Both the position numbers and the translations under genes were made by a program. Shown piece by piece: positions 17,480 to 25,047 of a stretch of 64,000 nt of DNA. Position 1 is the first letter of the stretch. Each line of letters begins with the position of its first letter. The notes beneath the pieces were generated by a model that was not told the origin of the DNA, searched no databases, and saw only the letters and a list, made by a program, of their open reading frames with translations. The DNA comes from Hyphomicrobiales bacterium (GTDB lineage: Bacteria > Pseudomonadota > Alphaproteobacteria > Rhizobiales > Beijerinckiaceae), in assembly GCA_930633525.1 (NCBI GenBank), contig CAKNFP010000004.1, positions 62,001-126,000 on the forward strand, written 5' to 3'.

Positions 17480-17925
17480 AGTGGATTGTCGCGATGGGGG
17501 GTTGGGGAGCAGCGGGCGCAGGGGCTTCGATACGAAACTTGCCGCGCTGGTAGCTATCGGTCATGCCGATCGCGCCGAACCGCTTCGGGACTATTGCTTG
17601 GGACGGATGATGCCGGCGTCTCGCAAGAGTGGCGAGCCGCTGGCGGCGGCGCCGGCGCGGGTTTCAGCCAAGCATCAGTCGCTGCTTTATTTCGTGGGGC
17701 AGCGCCCTGGTCGGATGAAGCGCTCATCGCGAGTGTTCACGAGTGGGTGCTGGCGCGCATGGTCGCGCGCGGCGGTCCGATAACAGCATGGATCATCGAC
17801 GCCATCGGCTTCCCGAATAAGGGCAGGCACTCGGTCGGCGTCTCGCGCCAATATTGCGGCCAGCTCGGCAAGGAGGACAATTGCCAGGTGGCGGTGAGCC
17901 TCTCGATCGCGAACGAAAAGGGAGC
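17480..17925 (+). pseudogene. IS701-family transposase remnant
   Basis: An N-terminal part (LAALVAIGHADRAEPLRDYC, then SGEPLAAAPARVSAKHQSLL) lies in one frame. The active-site region (ITAWIIDAIGFPNKGRHSVG, then SRQYCGQLGKEDNCQVAVSL) lies in another, with the shift near 17690. Homology stops at SIANE, about one third of the way through the normal transposase. It is a dead fragment that abuts the LysR remnant on the other strand, which suggests it inserted into that gene. Confidence 0.8.
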
Positions 17926-17944
17926 TTGCCGATCGCGTGGCGGC

Positions 17945-18225
17945 TCTAACGTCCGAGTTCACCACGCATCCGCGCCATCTGGTGAAGGATTGTACAGGGA
18001 TGATGAGCGAGTGTCTCGCCGGCCTCCGTGGGCTCCACACCGCGCCGACCCCTGTGGAGCAGCAGGACTGCGCCCGCCGCTTCCATGTCCCGTAGCCGCT
18101 CGCTGGCAGCGACATGCCGGCCTCCGCCGGGCCATGGGTGATGCTGCGGGCATCGATGACGGCAAGAATCAGGCGGAGATCGATGAGGTCAAAGCGTATG
18201 CGGAAAGAATAGTCGCCGATCTGAC
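17945..18225 (-). pseudogene. LysR-family regulator N-terminal remnant
   Basis: The minus strand encodes IRFDLIDLRLILAVIDARSI and THGPAEAGMSLPA, and then, in shifted frames, ERLRDMEAAGAV, GRRGVEPTEAGETLAHH and LHQMARMRGELGR. This is the LysR winged helix with its linker. At least two frameshifts are needed to connect the parts, and the effector domain is gone where the IS701 remnant begins. Its position, divergent from the TSUP gene at 18297, matches common LysR-TSUP pairs. Confidence 0.7.
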
Positions 18226-18296
18226 TTCGGTATAGCCGAAGTCAGAGTTCGACTCATCCCCATTGTCGAAGGTGTCCGGGCCGATAGTCATAGGTC

Positions 18297-19046
18297 ATGT
18301 TTGATCTTTCGCCTGCGATACTCCCTGCCGTCCTCGCGACCTTCTTCGGCGCCGGTCTCGTCAAAGGCGTCACCGGAATGGGCCTTCCCACCGTGGCCAT
18401 GGGCGTGCTCGGTGCGCTCATCTCCCCACTGGCGGCCGCAAGCCTGCTGATCGTGCCATCCTTCATCACCAATGTCTGGCAACTTTTCGCAGGCCCGAAC
18501 TTTGGTCCGCTGCTGCGGCGCCTGTGGCCGATGATGCCGGCGGTCGTCGCCGGAACGCTAATCGGCTCCAAGTGGATCGCCGGAGGTGACCCAGAAGTGA
18601 CGACGACGCTGCTTGGCATCGCTCTCTCGGTCTACTCCGCGTAAACGCTATTTGCCCGACAGCTCGGCGTTCCGCGCCATTTTGAAATCTGGCTGTCGCC
18701 GCTGGTCGGCGGCATCACCGGCGTTGTGACGGGAGGGACCGGCGTGTTTGTCATTCCCGCCGTGCCCAATCTCCAGGCGCTCGGGCTGTCGAAGGACGAT
18801 CTGGTGCAGGCGCTCGGCCTGTCATTCACGGTATCGACGATCGCGCTGGCCATCGGTCTTGGCGCGCATGGCGCTTTTCAGACTGACCATCTCGCATTGT
18901 CGGCCCTCGCCGTGATTCCCAGGATGTTTAGTATGTGGGCAGGACAGCGCGCGCGCAACCAGATCAACCCAGTCGCTTTTCGTCGCGGATTTCTGATCTG
19001 TTTATTGTTGCTCGGATTCGAGATGGCGGCGAGGCCGGTGCTGTGA
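18297..19046 (+). pseudogene. TSUP (TauE/SafE) family anion transporter, in-frame stop
   Basis: One frame runs from MFDLSPAILPAVLATFFGAG and KGVTGMGLPTVAMGVLGALI to LICLLLLGFEMAARPVL. A single TAA at 18642-18644 interrupts it after ALSVYSA; homology resumes immediately with TLFARQLGV. The protein would be about 249 residues with repeated glycine-rich half-motifs (KGVTGMGLP and GVVTGGTGVFVIP), characteristic of TSUP permeases for sulfite, sulfonates or organic anions. With the adjacent LysR also destroyed, the unit is decaying. Read-through or a sequencing error is the only route to function. Confidence 0.82.
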
Positions 19047-19344
19047 CGGTCCTCTCGTTTTGGTAAAATTCGCGGCGGGGTGCCGCCAGCGCTTAGGCGC
19101 GAATACGGCACGCTACAGGCTGCCGATCCCTCTCCATGCTTCGCTTGGCTTCGTGGCCTCAGCGCCCAGGAAGCCACCAGCGAATCATGTAGGGTAATAC
19201 GTGCGCAGAGCGCCGCCGCGCCCAACGAGGCCGCCCAAGACAACCGGTCCCTGGAACGCTCCTCGACGACCTGTACGATTATGACGACGATCCTGCGCCG
19301 CGCACAACCGCCCGTCGCGCGGCAGTCCGCCTCATGTCTTCGAC
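19047..19344. other. Gene-free stretch before IS66 remnant
   Basis: About 300 bases in which neither strand shows a recognisable protein. Short GC-driven open frames exist, but none has family-like sequence or an RBS. No hairpin with a T-run was seen. Confidence 0.5.
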
Positions 19345-19554
19345 GTGGAGAAGCTGCCGGTCATCGACGACTGGCCCGACGAAGTGCCGATCTGCCTTTA
19401 CGCCAAGACGATCGAGACAACGCGGTTTTGCTGGCCGCCGGTGTCGGCGTCGCGGGTCCGGCTGAACCATGCCCAGTTGCTGGCGCTGGTCGACGGGACG
19501 GACTGGAAGAAGGTCCGCGCGGCCTCGGTCCGGCGGCCGCAATCATTGGGATGA
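19345..19554 (+). pseudogene. IS66-family Orf2 (TnpB) remnant
   Basis: The 69 codons read MEKLPVIDDWPDEVPICLYA, then TRFCWPPVSASRVRLNHAQL and DGTDWKKVR. They match the end of the IS66 Orf2 accessory protein (the LYAK, FxWP and L-x-G-x-DW pattern). The first part of the gene and the IS66 main transposase are absent. Confidence 0.65.
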
Positions 19555-19647
19555 GCGGTCTGGCGCAACTGGTCCTCAATGGAAGCGTCACGCTGGTTCT
19601 AGGAGGAATAGGGGACGTAGAGAGCGATACGGAGCATGGCGGAATCC

Positions 19648-19983
19648 TTAAAGTTGAAGCAGTGCCTTGAGCTTGGCACGCACCTCAGCCAGTACGGCGG
19701 CCGTTACCTCGCCTTTGCGTTTGGCCTTGCGAGCGCGCCAATCAAGGTTCTTAATCTGATCTGCAAGAATGGCGCTTGGCGGGTTCTGGCTGATGACGAC
19801 CTCGAAGGGATAGTCTTTGAGCTTCGTTGTCAGCGGGCAGCACAACATCATGCCCCGCAACCCGTTGTAGCGGGCCGGCGACAGCACCAGAGCGGGGCGA
19901 TGGCCAGCCTGCTCGTGCCCGACCTGCGGATCGAAATTCACCCACACGATCTCGCCGCTGTCAGGCACCCATGCGGCCATCAC
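19648..19983 (-). CDS. mazF: MazF-type endoribonuclease toxin
   Basis: The 111-residue CcdB/MazF-fold protein has the hallmark VNFDPQVGHEQAGHRPALVL at about residues 15-34, followed by PLTTKLKDYPFEVV. MazF cleaves mRNA at short sequence motifs and stops growth when its antitoxin decays. Its start overlaps the mazE stop by 4 bases, so translation is coupled. It is full length with all conserved blocks visible, so it is probably active. Confidence 0.93.
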   Translation of the reverse strand: MMAAWVPDSGEIVWVNFDPQVGHEQAGHRPALVLSPARYNGLRGMMLCCPLTTKLKDYPFEVVISQNPPSAILADQIKNLDWRARKAKRKGEVTAAVLAEVRAKLKALLQL

Positions 19984-20222
19984 CAGACTTCCTTGCCGAC
20001 AAGAGCGCCGAAATCCGCCTCGTCATGGAAGGTGTCGGGCGTCATCCCAGACAGCAGCTTGTCGAGATCGTAGGATAGGCTCTGGACGGGTTCGATGATC
20101 ACCCGGCCATCTTCCTCGCGCACCTCCACCGCCTGATCGACATGAAGGTTGGCGGCGGTCATCACTGAATGCGGAATCCGAACCGAGGCGCTATTGCCCC
20201 ATTTCTTGATGTTGACTTGCAT
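19980..20222 (-). CDS. mazE: MazE-type antitoxin (AbrB/SpoVT fold)
   Basis: The 80-residue protein has the AbrB-like swapped-hairpin DNA-binding domain (VNIKKWGNSASVRIPHSVMT and VDQAVEVREEDGRVIIEPV). An acidic C-terminal tail (LLSGMTPDTFHDEADFGAL) wraps around MazF. It neutralises the toxin and represses its own promoter. A perfect inverted repeat at 20234-20258 begins 11 bases upstream of the ATG, as expected for autoregulation. Confidence 0.93.
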   Translation of the reverse strand: MQVNIKKWGNSASVRIPHSVMTAANLHVDQAVEVREEDGRVIIEPVQSLSYDLDKLLSGMTPDTFHDEADFGALVGKEVW

Positions 20223-20233
20223 GGCTGCGTCCC

Positions 20234-20258
20234 ATTGTATCTATGATGTCGATACAAT
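20234..20258. promoter_or_regulatory. mazEF operator palindrome
   Basis: ATTGTATC (20234-20241) and GATACAAT (20251-20258) are exact inverse copies with a 9-base spacer. The site lies immediately upstream of mazE (minus strand) in an AT-rich patch that also provides -10-like sequence. It is the probable MazE/MazEF binding site. Confidence 0.75.
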
Positions 20259-20334
20259 AATGTGCCACGCGATTGGTGTCAACGGTGTAGATAGAATATC
20301 CGGCGTTGATGGGAGCGCGCGCGAGGCGTCACAG

Positions 20335-20500
20335 TCATTCTTTCTCCGGTGGCGCATTGTCATCGGCTGCGCGCATGTCCTTCTCGAAGTCCTTGCGCGC
20401 CATGCGCCTGCCGATCAGGCGGGCGATTGTCAGCACTACCGCGTCCAGCCGCTCCGCTGTATCGGCCTCGTGCCCGGCATCCTGTCCATCGCGTAGGCAT
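20335..20500 (-). pseudogene. Short remnant of a recombinase-associated hypothetical protein
   Basis: A minus-strand frame reads DTAERLDAVVLTIARLIGRR, then MARKDFEKDMRAADD, and ends at the TGA at 20335-20337. I recall similar short proteins next to serine recombinases in alphaproteobacteria, but the match is from memory and no start codon is visible. Upstream the homology appears to slip frame. It may be a scar of a lost recombinase element. Confidence 0.3.
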
Positions 20501-20561
20501 TGTCGTTTGCCGGTCTCCGCTGCCCTTTGTCGTCGCCGCGATCAGAAGTCATCGATGCTGA

Positions 20562-20653
20562 TTCCGAGGGATGCCGCCCCCGGATTCCGATTTGATGTCG
20601 CCCCCTCGTTCCGAGATTTATCCGCCCCCTGATTCCGAGATGATGCCGCCCCC
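20562..20653 (+). repeat. IS21 left-end tandem repeats
   Basis: Four units begin at 20562, 20585, 20609 and 20633. Each starts TTCCGA and ends in a CGCCCCC run after 20-21 bases, for example TTCCGAGATGATGCCGCCCC at 20633. Spacing is 23-24 bases, about two helical turns, suiting side-by-side binding of IstA multimers. Confidence 0.85.
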
Positions 20654-20727
20654 TGTCGGGCGGTGAGATTGCGGGTCCTCTGCTGGCTTAGGCTTGCTCC
20701 TTTTGGCGTGTCCGAGGGGAGCGATGG

Positions 20728-22275
20728 ATGCCGGCGGAGAGGGTGAGCATGCGGCGTGTCCGCGAGATTTTGCGGTATCGGTTCGAGCAGGGCCTCGGCC
20801 ACAAAGCGATCTCGGTGCGCGTCGGCGCGGCGCCCTCGACGGTGCGCGAGACGCTGCGGCGCGCGGCTGCGGCCGGGCTGAGCTGGCCGCTGGGCGAGGA
20901 TATCGGCGATGCCGTGCTGGAGGCCGCGCTGTACCATCCCGCCGGCACGAAGACGGGCCATCGCCGCAGTCCAGAGCCTGACTGGGCCGCGGTCCACCGG
21001 GAGATGAAGCGCAAGCATGTGACGCTCCAGATTATCTGGGACGAGTACATCGCGCGTCATCGCGACGGTTACCGGTACAGCCGCTTCTGCGATCTCTATC
21101 GCGGCTGGGCAGCCAAGCTGCCGGTGACGATGCGCCAGAGCCATGCGGCCGGCGACAAGCTGTTCGTCGATTATGCCGGCGACAAGGTTGCCGTCGTCGT
21201 CGATCGGCTGACGGGCCAGGTCCGCGACGCGCACATCTTCGTGGCGGTGCTGGGCGCCTCGAGCCTGGCCTATGCCGAGGCAAGCTGGAGCGAGACGCTC
21301 CCCGATTGGATCGCCGCTCATGTCCATGCGGTCGAGGCCTTCGGCGGCGCGCCGGCGCTGTTTGTGCCCGACAACGCCAAGGTCGCGGTGATCAGGTCGT
21401 GCCTGTATGATCCCCAGGTCAACCGTAGCTACGCCGGCATGGCGGCCCATTACGACAGCGCGGTGTTGCCGACACGGCCGCGGCGGCCGCGCGACAAGGC
21501 GAAGGTCGAGGCCTGCGTGCTGATCGTCGAGCGCTGGCTGCTCGGCCGGCTGCGTCATCGGATCTTCCACAGCCTGGCCGAACTGAACGCCGCGATCGCC
21601 GAGATGCTGGTCGATCTCAACGACCATCGTGTCCTGCGCCGGGTCGGGCAGACCCGGCGTCAGCTCTTCGAGGCGATCGACCGGCCGGCGCTGCGGCCGT
21701 TGCCGGTCGAGCCCTATGTCTTCGCCGAATGGCGGCTGCGGCGGGCGGGCCTCGATTACCATGTCGAGATCGAGCGCCACTATTACTCGGTGCCCTATCG
21801 CTTCGCGCGCGAGCAGGTCGAGGCCAGGATCACCGCACGCACGATCGAGCTCTTCCACAAGGGCGAGCGGATCGCGGCCCACCTTCGCGGAAGCGGCAAT
21901 GGCCGCCACACGACGATCACCGAGCACATGCCTTCGTCGCATCGGCGCTTCGCCGATTGGACGATCGAGCGCATCGCCCGCGACGCCGCCGCGGTCGGCG
22001 CCTGCACGGCGTTGCTTTGCGAGAAGATCCTGACCGACCGGCCCCACCCCGAGCAGGGCTTCCGCGCCTGCCTGGGCATGGTCCGCCTGGTCAGGGGCTT
22101 CGGCCGTGAGCGGGTCGAGGCGGCCTGCAGCCGTGCGCTCGACATCGGCGCACGGACCTATGGCTCGGTCAGGTCGATCCTCGACAACGGGCTCGACCAG
22201 ACCCACGCCGCGACGCCCGCACCGGACCAGCCGATCGTCCATCCCAACATCCGAGGCTCTCGCTACTACCACTGA
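20728..22275 (+). CDS. istA: IS21 transposase IstA
   Basis: The 515-residue protein has an N-terminal helix-turn-helix (MRRVREILRYRFEQGLGHKA to VGAAPSTVRETLRRA) and a DDE core. The catalytic residues are Asp in LFVDYAGD (about residue 148), Asp in FVPDNAKV (about 215) and Glu in DKAKVEAC (about 261). A C-terminal beta-barrel region (HYYSVPYRFAREQVEARIT) follows. It cuts and joins the IS21 ends together with the IstB ATPase. It appears complete. Confidence 0.95.
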   Translation: MPAERVSMRRVREILRYRFEQGLGHKAISVRVGAAPSTVRETLRRAAAAGLSWPLGEDIGDAVLEAALYHPAGTKTGHRRSPEPDWAAVHREMKRKHVTLQIIWDEYIARHRDGYRYSRFCDLYRGWAAKLPVTMRQSHAAGDKLFVDYAGDKVAVVVDRLTGQVRDAHIFVAVLGASSLAYAEASWSETLPDWIAAHVHAVEAFGGAPALFVPDNAKVAVIRSCLYDPQVNRSYAGMAAHYDSAVLPTRPRRPRDKAKVEACVLIVERWLLGRLRHRIFHSLAELNAAIAEMLVDLNDHRVLRRVGQTRRQLFEAIDRPALRPLPVEPYVFAEWRLRRAGLDYHVEIERHYYSVPYRFAREQVEARITARTIELFHKGERIAAHLRGSGNGRHTTITEHMPSSHRRFADWTIERIARDAAAVGACTALLCEKILTDRPHPEQGFRACLGMVRLVRGFGRERVEAACSRALDIGARTYGSVRSILDNGLDQTHAATPAPDQPIVHPNIRGSRYYH

Positions 22276-22286
22276 AGGAGACCAGC

Positions 22287-23027
22287 ATGCTGAACCATCC
22301 CACCCTCGATCGTCTGAACGCCATGGGCCTGGCCGGCATGGCCAGGGCCTTCGACGAGCTCACCGCCAATCCCGAGGCCCAGGGTCTCACGCACCCGGAA
22401 TGGCTTGCCCTGCTGCTCGACCGGGAATGGAGCTTCCGGCACGATCGCAAGCTCGCCGCGCGCCTGCGCTTCGCCAAACTGCGCCATCAGGCGGCGCCCG
22501 AAGACGTCGATTACCGCAGCAGCCGCAAACTCGACCGGGGCCTGTTCACCAAACTCATCGCCGGAGACTGGATCGCCGCCCACGACAATCTGGTGATCTG
22601 CGGCCCGACCGGCGTCGGAAAGAGTTGGCTTGCCTGCGCACTCGGCCACAAGGCCTGCCGCGACGATCGCTCGGTCCTGTATCAGCGCGTGCCGAAGCTG
22701 TTCTCGACGCTCGCCCTGGCGCGCGGCGACGGCCGTCACGCCCGCTTCCTCGCCAAGCTCGGTAGCGTGCAGCTCCTGATCCTCGACGATTGGGGGCTCG
22801 AACCGCTCGACGCCAAGGCCCGGCATGACCTCCTGGAGATCCTGGAGGAGCGCTACGGTCGCCGCTCCACCATCATCACCAGCCAGCTTCCCATCTCGGC
22901 CTGGCATGAGGTGATCGGCGATCCGACCTACGCCGACGCCATCCTCGATCGGCTCGTTCACAACGCTCATCGCCTCGAACTCGACGGTGACAGCATGCGC
23001 CGCGCCAAAACCCAACCTCAGGCTTGA
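22287..23027 (+). CDS. istB: IS21 helper ATPase IstB
   Basis: The 246-residue DnaC-like AAA+ ATPase has Walker A (GPTGVGKSW, about residues 106-114), Walker B (LLILDDWGLEPL) and sensor region (RRSTIITSQLPISAWHEVIG). It bends target DNA and stimulates IstA. The N-terminal region (MLNHPTLDRLNAMGLAGMAR) is family-typical. AAGGAG precedes the ATG and the gene is coupled to istA. Confidence 0.95.
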   Translation: MLNHPTLDRLNAMGLAGMARAFDELTANPEAQGLTHPEWLALLLDREWSFRHDRKLAARLRFAKLRHQAAPEDVDYRSSRKLDRGLFTKLIAGDWIAAHDNLVICGPTGVGKSWLACALGHKACRDDRSVLYQRVPKLFSTLALARGDGRHARFLAKLGSVQLLILDDWGLEPLDAKARHDLLEILEERYGRRSTIITSQLPISAWHEVIGDPTYADAILDRLVHNAHRLELDGDSMRRAKTQPQA

Positions 23028-23079
23028 CCGCAGCCCGAAACGACACAACAACAATCAACGTCCAGCACGGCCCGCTTCC

Positions 23080-23146
23080 GGGGGCGACATCATCTCGGAA
23101 TCAGGGAGCGCCATCATCTCGGAAACGAGGGGCGGCTTCGTCGGAA
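23080..23146 (-). repeat. IS21 right-end tandem repeats (inverted)
   Basis: Units at 23080-23100, 23104-23124 and 23128-23146 read GGGGGCGACATCATCTCGGA, GGGAGCGCCATCATCTCGGA and a diverged third. They are the reverse complement of the left-end repeats and keep the same 24-base spacing. Confidence 0.85.
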
Positions 23147-23171
23147 TCGGCACGGAAGGCTTTCTGGCGAT

Positions 23172-23300
23172 GAGCGGCAGATCGTCGACGCCACGATTGT
23201 GGCGGCCCCCAAGCAGCGCAATACGATCGCGGAGAAGAAGGCGATCAAGGAGGGCCGGGTCCCGGGGGACTGGAAGGACAAGCCCGCCAGACTCGCGTGA
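23172..23300 (+). pseudogene. IS5-family transposase fragment
   Basis: The frame ERQIVDATIVAAPKQRNTIA, EKKAIKEGRVPGDWKDKPAR ending in TGA matches the middle of an IS5-family (DDE_Tnp_1) transposase, including the second Asp (VDATIV). Fewer than 45 residues remain, directly beside the IS21 right end. IS21 may have inserted into this older element. Confidence 0.7.
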
Positions 23301-23575
23301 GTGCAGAAGCACATCTCTGAATTTCTCGACCGAACCTAGACATTCAGCCCGAACAAGTCGCCGTCTTCGCTCAGCGGCTCCCTCCAAATGACCAATCGAG
23401 CCACAGCAGAGCACGATGTAGCGCGTAGGTTTCTCGGCCGAATTTACTTGGCTCGTTGCGGCGGACGAGGGCAAGCCCTCGTCCTTCCTCTCCCGGCCCG
23501 TAGCGACCAGCCGTTTCAAGGAGAGCGCCTAAGCCGGCGCTCGAGTGTCGAGCCGCCCCGCTGTGCCAGCGTAGC
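23301..23575. other. Gene-free stretch with a GC hairpin
   Basis: No gene is recognised. GGACGAGGG (23463-23471) pairs exactly with CCCTCGTCC (23476-23484) around CAAG, followed by TTCCTC. This could be a weak plus-strand terminator. The end of the catabolic cluster's dehydrogenase begins at 23576 on the other strand. Confidence 0.45.
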
Positions 23576-24595
23576 TCAGGGGCGCAGGACAACCCGACCG
23601 ACCAACATGCCAGCTTCAACTTTTTCGTGAGCCTTCACAACATCCTCGAGGGGCATCACCCCCGCGACCTTCGGTCGGACCCGTCCAGAAGCAACGAGCT
23701 TCACAGCATCTTCCAACTGATCGCGTCGAACGCTTCCCACACCTAGGATCTGTGCGCGCTTGAAAAAAACGAACGCGGGATTGATTGAAATCTCCTCACG
23801 GACGAGCTGCCCGACCATCACGTACCGGCCCCCAAGTGCGAGGCACTTGAAGCTCGGAGTGAAAACACGACTCCCGACGTTATCGATTACGACGTCGACT
23901 CCTTTGCCATCGGTCAACGCCTGAACCTCCTTGGAGAAGTCGGCGCCTCCGGCCGCGACGACGACATGATGCGCACCCGCCTCCAGCAGTGAGTTGCTCT
24001 TTTCGTGCGAGCGACTGAGCGCGATCACAGTCGCGCCGGCGCTGCGGGCAATCTCAATGGTCGGAAGACCCACGCCACCGCTAGCGCCTGTGACGAGCAC
24101 AGTCTCGCCAATCCGCACCTTTCCAGTGTCGCGCACTGCGTTAAGAGCAACGCCGGTCGAAGGCCCCAGCATGCAGGCAATCTCGAATGGCATGTCGGCG
24201 GGAATCACGGCGCAGACTTCTTCAGGCAGGGCCGCATACTCGGCGTAACCGCCATGGACCGGCTGCCGCCTTTCGCAGGCCGTCTCCATTCCGTTGCGAC
24301 AAAGACGGCATCTCCCGCAAGAGTGGAAAGCCTTGGTGCAAATCCGGTCACCGACCTTGAGATGCGAGACCCGCTCACCAAGGCGCTCGACCGTCCCGGC
24401 AATTTCGTAGCCGAGAATGATCGGAAGTTCCGTGTGACGCCGCATGGTGCCGTTCCGCTGAACGACGTCATGATAGGTAACACCGACCGCGCCCACTTTG
24501 ACCAGAACTTCTTCAGGCTGAACCGCCGGGATGGGGATGTCTTCGATTTTGAGAACTGACGGCGCCCCCAATTCGCGCATTACTACTGCTCTCAT
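23576..24595 (-). CDS. Zinc-binding alcohol-dehydrogenase-like MDR protein lacking catalytic zinc ligands
   Basis: About 339 residues from ATG 24595 (MRAVVMRELGAPSVLKIEDI). It has the GroES-like domain, structural zinc site (SCGRCRLCRNGMETAC) and Rossmann fold (VTGASGGVGLPTIEIARSAG). At the catalytic zinc site the usual Cys of GVCYHD is Thr here (GVTYHDVV) and the His of GHE is Tyr (GYEIAG). It therefore probably works without catalytic zinc, as enoyl/acryloyl-CoA-type reductases in the MDR superfamily do. It is the last gene of a minus-strand operon with a DUF35 protein and a thiolase-like protein, implying a CoA-thioester substrate. Its start overlaps the DUF35 stop. Confidence 0.85.
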   Translation of the reverse strand: MRAVVMRELGAPSVLKIEDIPIPAVQPEEVLVKVGAVGVTYHDVVQRNGTMRRHTELPIILGYEIAGTVERLGERVSHLKVGDRICTKAFHSCGRCRLCRNGMETACERRQPVHGGYAEYAALPEEVCAVIPADMPFEIACMLGPSTGVALNAVRDTGKVRIGETVLVTGASGGVGLPTIEIARSAGATVIALSRSHEKSNSLLEAGAHHVVVAAGGADFSKEVQALTDGKGVDVVIDNVGSRVFTPSFKCLALGGRYVMVGQLVREEISINPAFVFFKRAQILGVGSVRRDQLEDAVKLVASGRVRPKVAGVMPLEDVVKAHEKVEAGMLVGRVVLRP

Positions 24596-25038
24596 AATTC
24601 TGCTCCAGAGGAGGTGAAGGAAGCAACGCAGCGGCCAGCCGGCCACCGCTCGATGACCAACCTGACTGGCTGCCCGATGAAGGGATCGAATTCCCCGTTG
24701 ACGAGGTGCGCAAAAAGCCGCGGCCCCTCGTCGAGCTCAACAAGAGCTACGATATAGGGCAGGCGATCAGCGAACTCCGGCAGGTAAGAGCGGTGGTAGC
24801 GAACCCAGCTGAACACTTTGCCGCGCCCGCTCGCTTCATCCCAATCAAACTGCGCGCCCCCGCAAGCAGGACATACAGGCGCGATGGGATAGCGAAGCTT
24901 GCGACAGGACTGGCAACCCTGAAGCATCAACCTTCCTTGCACCAGCCCATCCCAGAACGGCGCGTTTTCCGAAGTAACCGGAGGAAGGAGCCCGGCTGGG
25001 TCAATCGAGAAGCTTCGATCCAAAACGGCATGGTTCAT
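24592..25038 (-). CDS. DUF35 Zn-ribbon/OB-fold acyl-CoA-associated protein
   Basis: The 148-residue protein has an N-terminal helix region (TSENAPFWDGLVQGRLMLQG) and a rubredoxin-like zinc ribbon (CQSCRKLRYP and VCPACGG, two CxxC pairs). An OB-fold follows (GRGKVFSWVRYHR to ALVELDEGPRLFAHLV). Such proteins partner thiolase-like enzymes. In steroid degradation the ChsH2 DUF35 domain holds Ltp2 aldolase. Here it sits next to an Ltp2-like gene, 9 bases apart, so the two probably form a complex. This is family knowledge plus context. Confidence 0.88.
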   Translation of the reverse strand: MNHAVLDRSFSIDPAGLLPPVTSENAPFWDGLVQGRLMLQGCQSCRKLRYPIAPVCPACGGAQFDWDEASGRGKVFSWVRYHRSYLPEFADRLPYIVALVELDEGPRLFAHLVNGEFDPFIGQPVRLVIERWPAGRCVASFTSSGAEL

Positions 25039-25047
25039 CGCTAGACC

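Larger units (their letters stand above)
20556..23150 (+). mobile_element. IS21-family insertion sequence with repeated ends
   Basis: The roughly 2.6-kb element carries istA and istB in order, 11 bases apart. The left end has four near-identical 20-21-base units and the right end three in inverted orientation, the multiple terminal repeats typical of IS21. Both genes are intact, so this copy may be active. No clear target duplication could be assigned, because the outermost bases of each end are uncertain. Confidence 0.88.

Noticed and set aside
23301..23575. A short plus-strand gene around 23388-23630
   Set aside because: It overlaps the end of the dehydrogenase on the other strand, lacks an RBS and resembles no family.
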